Positions 1 to 6,600 of a stretch of 8,372 nt of DNA are shown in pieces. Positions within the stretch are counted from its first letter, which is position 1. Every line of letters begins with the position of its first letter. The notes under the pieces are model-generated. The model ran no database searches. It was given only the letters and a program-made list of their open reading frames with translations, and was not told where the DNA came from. The position numbers were made by a program, and so were the translations under genes. Location: positions 1 through 8,372 of the forward strand of contig JAGWSE010000310.1 in the NCBI GenBank assembly GCA_028869395.1. Direction: 5' to 3'. Source of the DNA: Alphaproteobacteria bacterium. Lineage in GTDB: Bacteria > Pseudomonadota > Alphaproteobacteria > Caulobacterales > Caulobacteraceae.

Positions 1-21
1 CGCCACCTTCAACCCAGCCAT
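1..21 (-). CDS. Possible 5' end of a divergent gene (partial, 7 codons)
   Basis: On the minus strand an ATG at 21-19 opens a frame reading MAGLKVA to the window edge. A purine-rich GGAGAG (complement of 26-31) lies 4 nt upstream and could be its Shine-Dalgarno. A second in-frame ATG at 33-31 would add four residues (MERK). If real, positions 22-158 form a divergent intergenic region serving this gene and coaBC. Seven codons cannot identify a product, and short stop-free frames are common in GC-rich DNA, so this is only a lead. Confidence 0.25.
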
Positions 22-82
22 CTTTCTCTCCATCCCAATCCCGAAATGGAACAACGTCGGCTGGGGGGCTGCGAACGAAGAA

Positions 83-118
83 GGAACATTGCGCCGGGTT
101 TGTCCAGCGGCGCGTTCC
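83..118. repeat. Imperfect inverted repeat in the coaBC leader
   Basis: GGAAC (83-87) pairs with GTTCC (114-118), and GCGCCG (91-96) pairs with CGGCGC (108-113). A 3-nt bulge (ATT, 88-90) separates the left half-arms, and an 11-nt loop (97-107) lies between the arms. This gives 11 base pairs. No T-tract follows the right arm, so it does not look like an intrinsic terminator. The right arm and loop overlap the predicted coaBC promoter, so an operator or a DNA structure at the promoter is possible. No known regulator motif was recognised. Confidence 0.5.
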
Positions 119-127
119 GGCCTAAAC
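100..127 (+). promoter_or_regulatory. Predicted housekeeping promoter for coaBC
   Basis: TTGTCC (100-105) is followed 16 nt later by CTAAAC (122-127). This resembles the Caulobacter-type sigma-73 pattern of a TTG-starting -35 and a -10 with a CTAnA core. Transcription would start near 134-135, leaving a leader of about 24 nt before the TTG start codon. It overlaps the inverted repeat at 83-118. The call rests on motif resemblance only. Confidence 0.4.
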
Positions 128-158
128 GGAGCCTCTTCAACGGGAAGGGCGCAATCCC

Positions 159-1352
159 TTGAGCGAGAAGCGGATCCTTCTGATCGTCGGCGGCGGGATC
201 GCGGCCTACAAGGCCCTCGAGCTCGTGCGTCTCCTGCGCAAGGCGGGCATCGCCGTCAGGCCGATCCTGACCGCGGCGGGGGCGCAGTTCGTGACGCCGC
301 TGTCCCTGTCGGCGCTGTGCGAGGACAAGGTCTATTCGGAGCTCTTCTCGCTGACCGACGAGGCGGAGATGGGCCACATCGAGCTCTCCCGCTCGGCGGA
401 CCTGGTCGTCGTCGCGCCGGCCACGGCCGACCTGATGGCCAAGGCCGCGAACGGCCTGGCCTCGGACCTGGCCTCCACCACACTGCTGGCCACCGACAAG
501 CCGGTGCTGATGGCGCCGGCCATGAACGTGCGGATGTGGCGGCACACGGCGACGGCGCGGAACGTTGAGCGCCTGAAGGCGGACGGCGTGGCCTTCGTCG
601 GGCCCGACGAGGGCGCCATGGCCTGCGGCGAGTTCGGGCCGGGGCGGATGGCCGAGCCCGAGGCGATCTTCCAGGCCATCCAGCGGACGCTCGGCGGGGC
701 GCGGCCGCTGGCCGGCAGGCGCGCCATCGTGACGGCCGGGCCGACCGCCGAGCCGATCGACCCCGTGCGGGTGATCACCAACCGCTCCTCCGGCAAGCAG
801 GGCTATGCGATCGCCGCGGCCCTGGCCGAGCTCGGCGCGGAGGTGACGCTGGTGAGCGGTCCGGTCGCCCTGCCCGCGCCGGCCGGCGTCAGGCGGGTGG
901 ACGTGGAGACCGCCCGCGAAATGCTGGCCGCCTGCGAGGCGGCGCTTCCGGCCGACATCGCTGTCTGCGTGGCGGCGGTGGCGGACTGGCGGCCGGAAAC
1001 CGTCGGCGCGAGCAAGATCAAGAAGCAGGCTGGCGGGGAGCCCAAGCCCATCGCCCTGGTCGAGAACCCCGACATCCTGGCGGCGCTCTCCAAGGCCGGG
1101 CGGCGGCCCAGGCTGGTCGTCGGTTTCGCGGCCGAGACCGACGACGTGGAGGCCAACGCCAAGGCGAAGCTCGCCAAGAAGGGCTGCGACTGGATCGTGG
1201 CCAACGACGTCTCGGTGGAAGGGACCATGGGCGGGGACGCCAACGCGGTGGCCATCGTCACGGCCAAGGGCGTCGAGCGCTGGGAGCGCGCGCCCAAGGC
1301 CGACGTCGCCCGCCGCCTCGCCCGGAAGATCGCAGAGAGCCTGAAGACGTGA
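159..1352 (+). CDS. coaBC: Bifunctional phosphopantothenoylcysteine decarboxylase / phosphopantothenate-cysteine ligase
   Basis: This 397-residue protein catalyses two successive steps of coenzyme A synthesis in the cytoplasm. CoaB ligates cysteine to 4'-phosphopantothenate using CTP, and CoaC then decarboxylates the product using FMN. The N-terminal CoaC half (about 1-180) starts with the flavodoxin-like ILLIVGGGIAAYK. It carries the catalytic His73 (GHIELS), the PAMN motif (120-123, Asn123) and the active-site Cys156 in ACGEFGPGRM. The CoaB half (about 185-397) has VTAGPTAEPIDPVR, Asn208 in ITNRSSGKQG, AVADWRP and the KIKKQ motif (286-290, Lys289 as in E. coli). Length is normal for the fused enzyme. 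The TTG start is supported by GGGAAGGG at 142-149. The first in-frame ATG is Met71, which would delete the FMN-binding start. The stop overlaps the dut start by 4 bp (GTGA), indicating co-transcription. All expected catalytic residues are present, and the family assignment is firm. Confidence 0.97.
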   Translation: MSEKRILLIVGGGIAAYKALELVRLLRKAGIAVRPILTAAGAQFVTPLSLSALCEDKVYSELFSLTDEAEMGHIELSRSADLVVVAPATADLMAKAANGLASDLASTTLLATDKPVLMAPAMNVRMWRHTATARNVERLKADGVAFVGPDEGAMACGEFGPGRMAEPEAIFQAIQRTLGGARPLAGRRAIVTAGPTAEPIDPVRVITNRSSGKQGYAIAAALAELGAEVTLVSGPVALPAPAGVRRVDVETAREMLAACEAALPADIAVCVAAVADWRPETVGASKIKKQAGGEPKPIALVENPDILAALSKAGRRPRLVVGFAAETDDVEANAKAKLAKKGCDWIVANDVSVEGTMGGDANAVAIVTAKGVERWERAPKADVARRLARKIAESLKT

Positions 1353-1804
1353 CGCCGACCGTTCCCATCCGCCGCCTGCCGCACAACCCGGACCTGCCGC
1401 TGCCGGCCTACGAGACCGCCCAGGCCGCGGGCATGGACCTGCGCGCCGCCGTGCCGGAGGACGAGCCCCTGGTGTTGCGTCCCGGCTCGCGGCACGCCGT
1501 GCCGACCGGGCTCGCCTTCGCGCTGCCGGACGGCTTCGAGGGACAGGTGCGGCCGCGCTCGGGCCTGGCGGCGAAGAGCGGGGTGACCTGCCTCAACACC
1601 CCGGGCACGGTGGACGCCGACTACAGGGGCGAGGTGAAGGTGATCCTGATCAACCTCGGCGAGGAGGACGTGACCGTCCGGCGCGGCGACCGCATCGCCC
1701 AGCTGGTGATCGCCCCGGTCGTGCAGGCCCGCTGGGCCGAGGTCGACACCCTGGACGACACCGCCCGCGGCGCGGGCGGCTTCGGATCGACTGGCGGGCG
1801 GTGA
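1349..1804 (+). CDS. dut: Deoxyuridine 5'-triphosphate nucleotidohydrolase (dUTPase)
   Basis: This 151-residue trimeric-type dUTPase hydrolyses dUTP to dUMP and pyrophosphate. It keeps uracil out of DNA and supplies dUMP for thymidylate synthesis. All five family motifs are visible in order: AGMDLRA (27-33), RPRSGLA (68-74), LNTPGTVDADYRGE (82-95) with the catalytic Asp89 and uracil-stacking Tyr92, RRGDRIAQLVI (111-121), and the C-terminal glycine-rich RGAGGFGSTG (140-149) that closes over the triphosphate. The GTG start lies inside the coaBC stop (GTGA), and the dut stop overlaps the next gene's GTG in the same way. This points to translational coupling. A coaBC (dfp)-dut pairing is also known from E. 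coli, which supports both calls. Length is typical for the family. Confidence 0.97.
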   Translation: MTPTVPIRRLPHNPDLPLPAYETAQAAGMDLRAAVPEDEPLVLRPGSRHAVPTGLAFALPDGFEGQVRPRSGLAAKSGVTCLNTPGTVDADYRGEVKVILINLGEEDVTVRRGDRIAQLVIAPVVQARWAEVDTLDDTARGAGGFGSTGGR

Positions 1805-2352
1805 GCGGCGCCGGGTTCACCCTGCGGCCGGCCACGGAGGCGGACCTCGCGGCGCTGGAGCCGCTGATGGCGCGGGCGATCGACCAACTGCTCCCCGCGG
1901 TCCTGCCGCCGCAGCTGGTGGCCGCGTCGCACGAGATTATGGGCCTCGACCGGCAGCTGATCGCCGATCGCACCTACTATGTCGCGCAGGGTCCGGCGGG
2001 CGAGCTGGCGGGCTCAGGGGGCTGGAGCCGCCGGGCGACCCTGCTCGGCGGCGACCACAGCCAGGGCCGCGACCCCGCCCTGCTGGACCCGGCGCGCGAG
2101 CCCGCGCGGATCCGGGCCTTGTACACCGACCCGGACTGGACTCGCCGCGGCGTCGGCCGGGCGATCCTGGCGGCGTGCGAGGCGGCCGCCGCGGCGGAGG
2201 GCTTCCGCGCCTGCGAGCTTGCCGCCACCCTGTCCGGGGCGCCCCTCTACCGGGCCTGCGGCTACCAGGAGATCGAGCCTTTCGAGGCGGTCACGCGAGC
2301 CGGCCATCGGGTGCCGCTGCATCGCATGGGCAAGGCGCTCGCGCCCGGTTAG
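1801..2352 (+). CDS. GNAT-family N-acetyltransferase
   Basis: This 183-residue protein resembles Gcn5-related acetyltransferases, which move the acetyl group of acetyl-CoA to an amine. The N-terminus (FTLRPATEADLAALEPLMARA) is the usual first strand and helix. The acetyl-CoA pyrophosphate loop is RRGVGR (115-120), preceded by the strand ALYTDPDWT and followed by a long alanine-rich helix. The C-terminal LYRACGYQE (149-157) is the typical motif B region. The middle (about 45-100) has no feature that reveals the acceptor. The GTG start overlaps the dut stop by 4 bp, so it is probably translated from the coaBC-dut message. Its substrate is unknown, and the link to CoA synthesis through acetyl-CoA use may be coincidental. 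Fold assignment is confident. Confidence 0.88.
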   Translation: MSGAGFTLRPATEADLAALEPLMARAIDQLLPAVLPPQLVAASHEIMGLDRQLIADRTYYVAQGPAGELAGSGGWSRRATLLGGDHSQGRDPALLDPAREPARIRALYTDPDWTRRGVGRAILAACEAAAAAEGFRACELAATLSGAPLYRACGYQEIEPFEAVTRAGHRVPLHRMGKALAPG

Positions 2353-2364
2353 GCCGGGGCGGGC

Positions 2365-2391
2365 AGAACCAAAAGCGCGCCGGCAGGTTCT
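2365..2391 (+). repeat. Inverted repeat between the GNAT gene and the small membrane-protein gene
   Basis: AGAACC (2365-2370) pairs with GGTTCT (2386-2391) around a 15-nt loop. With T2392 bulged, two further pairs (2363-2364 with 2393-2394) can form. Those two extra pairs compete with the hairpin at 2392-2411. No T-run follows, so termination is not indicated. In RNA it would be a modest stem, and significance is uncertain. Confidence 0.4.
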
Positions 2392-2411
2392 TGCGTCCCG
2401 GAGAGGACGCA
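2392..2411 (+). promoter_or_regulatory. Hairpin enclosing the ribosome-binding site of the 80-residue gene
   Basis: TGCGTCC (2392-2398) is a perfect reverse complement of GGACGCA (2405-2411), with the 6-nt loop CGGAGA between them. The Shine-Dalgarno GGAGAGG (around 2400-2406) lies partly in the loop and partly in the right arm. The ATG follows at 2413. The fold would partly hide the ribosome-binding site, so it may set translation level. That role is inferred; only the pairing is seen. Confidence 0.5.
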
Positions 2412-2412
2412 C

Positions 2413-2655
2413 ATGGACGAGCCTTCCGAGATCCAGCAGCGGCGCATCGACGAGCTGCCGCACGAGGCGGCGTCCGACCCGCCGCTCAGCCTCCAGCGGC
2501 GAAGCTTCGAACCCAGGGGCGCGGCGCCCAGGTTCGGCCTGGCGGCCCTGGCCGTGGTCCTGCTGCTGGCCATGATGGGGGTGGCGCTCGCCTTCGCGCA
2601 CTACAGCCGGCAAGCCGACACGGCGCGGCCGGACAACCACGTCCAGGCGCGCTGA
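2413..2655 (+). CDS. Small single-pass membrane protein of unknown function
   Basis: This 80-residue protein is not recognised. The N-terminal 40 residues are polar, with an acidic start (MDEPSEIQQRRIDELPHEA) and then a basic, proline-containing stretch (LQRRSFEPRGAAPR). A hydrophobic helix follows at about 41-63 (LAALAVVLLLAMMGVALAFA) and then a 17-residue polar tail (HYSRQADTARPDNHVQAR region). The positive charges before the helix suggest that the N-terminus stays in the cytoplasm and the tail faces the periplasm. There is no cleavage site, so it looks like a membrane anchor. Support for translation is a good GGAGAGG Shine-Dalgarno 6 nt before the ATG and a hydrophobic segment in this frame only. 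It is 60 bp after the GNAT gene and 82 bp before the ABC operon, so either could share its transcript. Confidence 0.7.
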   Translation: MDEPSEIQQRRIDELPHEAASDPPLSLQRRSFEPRGAAPRFGLAALAVVLLLAMMGVALAFAHYSRQADTARPDNHVQAR

Positions 2656-2737
2656 GCGGCTCCCAGGTTACATTTCGCTCACTTGCGCCGCCTGACCGAA
2701 ACGGCCAACCCTCGCGGGCGCGCTAAGGGGGCCGCCG

Positions 2738-3616
2738 ATGCTTTCGATCCAGGATCTGAGCCACGTCTATGCGGGCGGGGTCACGGCGCTCGACCATGTG
2801 AGCCTGGAGATCCCGCCGGGGATGTTCGGGCTTCTCGGCCCCAACGGCGCGGGCAAGTCGACCCTGATGCGCTCCATCGCCACCCTGCAGACGCCGACCG
2901 CCGGCGCGATACGGTTCGGCGACATCGACGTGATCGCCGAGCCCGAGAAGCTGCGGCGCGTGCTCGGCTACCTGCCGCAGGACTTCGGCGTCTATCCGCG
3001 GGTCTCGGCCTACGATCTCCTCGACCACATGGCGGTGCTGAAGGGGATCGCCGGCCGCGGCGAGCGGAAGGAGACGGTGGAGAGCCTGCTGCAGCAGGTG
3101 AACCTCTGGAGCGTGCGGAAGAAGGCGGTGGCTGGCTATTCCGGCGGTATGCGCCAGCGCTTCGGCATCGCCCAGGCGCTGATCGGACGGCCGCAGATCA
3201 TCATCGTGGACGAACCCACGGCGGGGCTCGATCCCGAGGAGCGCAACCGGTTCCTGAACCTCCTGGCCGAGATCGGCGAGAACGTGGTGGTGATCCTCTC
3301 GACCCACATCGTGGAGGACGTCGCCGACCTCTGTCCGCGCATGGCGATCATCGCCGAGGGCCGGATCGTCCGCGAGGGCTCGCCGACGCAGCTGATCGAG
3401 GCGCTGAAGGGCCGCATCTGGACGAAAACGATCGACAAGTCCGCGCTGGAGGCGCTGCGCGCGACCCGCCAGGTGATCTCGACCCGGCTGTTCGCCGGCC
3501 GGACGGTGGTCCACGTGCTGGCCGACACCGACCCGGGCGAGGGCTTCACGCCCGTGGCGGGGGGGCTGGAGGACGTCTACTTCTCGACGCTCGCCGCGCC
3601 GCGGCAGGCCGCCTGA
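2738..3616 (+). CDS. ABC-2-type transporter ATP-binding protein
   Basis: This 292-residue cytoplasmic ATPase would power the permease encoded next to it. A full set of ABC motifs is present: Walker A GPNGAGKST (34-42), Q-loop Gln81 in LPQDFG, signature YSGGMRQR (134-141), Walker B IIIVDE (154-159) with catalytic Glu159, D-loop AGLD, and switch His190 in STH. The C-terminal ~70 residues, ending in a GLEDVYFSTL segment, are the short extension common in ABC-2 exporter ATPases. The ATG is preceded by AAGGGGG (2725-2731). The stop is 10 bp before the permease-peptidase start, so the two are almost certainly one operon. With one ATPase gene and a duplicated permease, an ATPase homodimer on a single fused permease chain is expected. 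The 82-bp gap upstream shows no convincing promoter or terminator. Direction and substrate cannot be read from sequence. Confidence 0.95.
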   Translation: MLSIQDLSHVYAGGVTALDHVSLEIPPGMFGLLGPNGAGKSTLMRSIATLQTPTAGAIRFGDIDVIAEPEKLRRVLGYLPQDFGVYPRVSAYDLLDHMAVLKGIAGRGERKETVESLLQQVNLWSVRKKAVAGYSGGMRQRFGIAQALIGRPQIIIVDEPTAGLDPEERNRFLNLLAEIGENVVVILSTHIVEDVADLCPRMAIIAEGRIVREGSPTQLIEALKGRIWTKTIDKSALEALRATRQVISTRLFAGRTVVHVLADTDPGEGFTPVAGGLEDVYFSTLAAPRQAA

Positions 3617-3626
3617 GGCGCGCCGC

Positions 3627-6600
3627 ATGTTGTTCAAGATCGCGGGCTTCGAGTTCCGCTACCAGGTGCGCCAGCCGATCTTCTGGGTGGCGGCCATCCT
3701 CTTCGCGCTGCTGGCGTTCGGGGCCGTGGCCTCGGACAACGTGCAGATCGGCGCGACCGCCAACGTCCACAAGAACGCGCCCTGGGTGATCGCCCAGACG
3801 AGCCTGATCTTCGCCGTCATCTACATGTTCGTGACCACCGCCTTCGTGGCCAATGTGGTCATCCGCGACGACGAGACGGGCTTCGGCCCGATGATCCGCT
3901 CCACGCCGGTCCGCAAGTTCGACTATCTGTTCGGCCGCTTCGCCGGCGCCTATCTGGCCGCCGCCCTGTCGTTCGTCGCCGTGCCGCTCGGCATGTGGCT
4001 CGGTTCGCTGATGCCCTGGGTCGACCCGGAGACGCTCGGGCCGACGTTCGCCGGCGCCTACCTCTATTCCTATTTCTGGCTCGGGCTGCCGGTCCTGTTC
4101 CTGTCCGCGGCGGTGTTCTTCACCCTGGCGACGGTCACGCGGTCGATGATGTGGACCTACGTGGGCGTGGTCGCCTTCCTGGTGCTGCGCTCGGTCTTCA
4201 GCCTGGCCTTGTCACGCCAGGGCCTGGAGCACGCCGCGGCGCTGTGGGAGCCGGACGGGATCGCGGCCTTCGGACTGGCCACGCGCTACTGGACGGCCAG
4301 CGAGCGCAACACCCTGGTCCCGGCGATCCAGGGTTACATCCTCTGGAACCGGCTGCTCTGGACGGGGATCGCCCTCGCATTCCTGGCCGCCTCGTACGTC
4401 CTCTTCCGCTTCGAGACGGGCCGGCCCTCCCGGAGCGCGCGGCGGGTGGCGGGGCTCGCGGCGGGCGCGGCGCTCGCGCCGGCCCCTGCCCTCCCGCAAG
4501 GTCCGCTTCCGGCGCCGAGGTTCGGCGCGGCCACCGCCTGGGCGCAGCTTTGGGCCCGCACCCGCCTCGACATGGGCCAGGTGTTCACGAGCCCCGCCTA
4601 TTTCGTGCTGCTGGCGCTGTCGGCCGTGCTGGCGGTGGTGAACCTGTGGTTCTCGACGGAGGTCAGCCTCTACGGAGGGCGGATCTATCCGGTCACGCGG
4701 GTCATGATCGACGCGCTGGGCGGCGTGTTCACCTTCATGAGCGCGATCATCGCCGTCTACTACGCGGGCGAGCTGGTCTGGCGCGAGCGCGAGCGGCGCA
4801 CGCACGAGATCGTCGACGCGACGGCGACGCCGGACTGGGCGTTCGTCGCGCCCAAGACGCTCGCCATCTCCCTGGTGCTCATCTCGACCTTCGCCGCCAG
4901 CGTGCTGGTGGCGATCGCGATCCAGCTGGTGCGCGGCTACACCCACCTGGAGATCGGCGAATACCTGCTGTGGTGGCTGCTGCCGCAGTCCATCGACCTG
5001 GTGCTGATCGCAGCGCTGGCGATCTTCGTGCAGGCGCTGAGCCCCCACAAGTTCGTCGGCTGGGGGGTGATGGTGATCTACCTGATCTCCACCGTCGTGC
5101 TGAATAACCTGGGCTTCGAGCACAACCTCTACAACTACGGCAGCGGCCCCACCGTGCCGCTGTCGGACATGAACGGCCAGGGCCGCTTCTGGGTCGCGGC
5201 CTACTGGTTCCGGCTCTACTGGGCGGCGTTCGCCCTCGTCCTGCTGGTGCTGGCCCACGGGCTGTGGAGGCGCGGCGCGGAGGCGCGCTTCCTGCCCCGG
5301 CTGCGGCGGCTGCCAAGGCGGCTGAAGGGCCCCGCCGGCGTCGTGCTCGGCGTGGCGCTGGCGGTGTTCGCGGGCTCCGGCGTCTGGATCTACATCAACA
5401 CGGTCGTCTGGAACCCGTACCGCAGCCATCTGGACGTCGAGCGCTTCCAGGCCGACTACGAGAAGGCGCTATGGCGCTTCCACGACCTGCCGGAGCCGAC
5501 CATCACGGCGTTGAAGCTGGACGTGCAGCTCTATCCGCGCGCCCCGAAGGTGGTGACGCGCGGCAGCTACCGGATCGTCAACCGAACGGGCGCGCCGCTG
5601 AGCGAGGTCCACCTGGGTTTCGGGGATCGCGACCTGGAGGTCCGCTCGCTCAGCGTCCAGGGCGCGCGCCGCACCCAGGCGTTCCGGCGGTTCAACTACG
5701 ACGTCTTCACCTTCGATACGCCGATGCAGCCGGGCGAGACCCGGACGGTGCGTTTCGAGACGGTGCGCGAGCAGCGCGGCTTCACCAACAGCCCGACGTT
5801 CCTGGGCGTGATGCGCAACGGCTCGTTCGTCAACGACATGGACCTGACGCCAATGTTCGGCGTCGATGAGCGCGCCCTGCTGCAGGACCGGACCAAGCGG
5901 CGCAGGTACGGCCTGCCGCCGGAGCGGCGCATGCCCAAGCTGGGCGATCCGGCGGCCGCGCGGTTCAGCATGATCCGGCACGACAGCGACTGGGTGACGA
6001 GCGACATCACCCTGACCACGGACGCCGACCAGATCCCGATCGCGCCGGGCCGCCAGGTCTCGACACGGGTCGCGAACGGCCGGCGGACGGCCCGCTTCGT
6101 CACCGAGACCCCGATCCTGCACTACGTCTCGCTGCAGTCGGCCCGCTACGCCGTGAAGACGGCGACCTACAAGGGGATCGCGATCAGCGTCTATTACGAT
6201 CCCCAGCACCCCTGGAACGTCGAGCGCATGATCCGCACCGCGGAGGCGGGGCTCGACTACTACCAGGCCAATTTCAGTCCCTACCAGTTCCACCAGCTCC
6301 GCTTCCTGGAGTTCCCCGCGCCCGACGGCGCCTTCGCCGAGTCGTTCGCCGGCACCGTGCCGTGGTCGGAAGGGCTGGTGTTCATCGCCGACGCCCGCGA
6401 TCCCGAGCGCATCGACATGGTGACCTATGTGGGGGCCCACGAGCTCGCCCACCAATGGTGGGGCCACCAGGTGATCGGCGCGGACGAACAGGGCTCGACC
6501 ATGCTGGACGAGACGCTGGCCCAGTATTCCGCCCTGATGGTGATGAAGCACATGTACGGCCCGGACATGATCAGGAAGTTCCTGAAGTACGAGCTCGACA

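Noticed and set aside
83..116. EcfG-type stress promoter (GGAAC ... CGTT) upstream of coaBC
   Set aside because: GGAAC (83-87) and CGTT (113-116) are 25 nt apart; about 16-17 is expected.
1..162. + strand open frame running from the left edge to a TGA at 160-162
   Set aside because: No start inside the window shows a ribosome-binding site, composition is not protein-like, and it overlaps the promoter-like element and the coaBC start. I could not match it to the end of any gene expected upstream of coaBC.
9..545. 178-residue minus-strand frame reaching into the upstream region
   Set aside because: Mostly antisense to coaBC, with Gly/Arg/Gln-rich composition and no motif.
2656..2737. Promoter for the ABC operon
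   Set aside because: TTGCGC (2683-2688) has no -10-like sequence 16-18 nt downstream, and the CTAAGG at 2722-2727 has no -35 partner at a suitable distance.
2683..3789. 368-residue + strand frame overlapping the ABC ATPase
   Set aside because: It is out of frame with the ATPase, which carries every ABC motif; its product is Arg/Gly/Ala-rich and runs across the ATPase-permease junction without matching a family.
4212..5429. 405-residue open frame on the minus strand
   Set aside because: Antisense shadow of the permease helices; low-complexity Arg/His/Gln/Asp composition and no family motifs.
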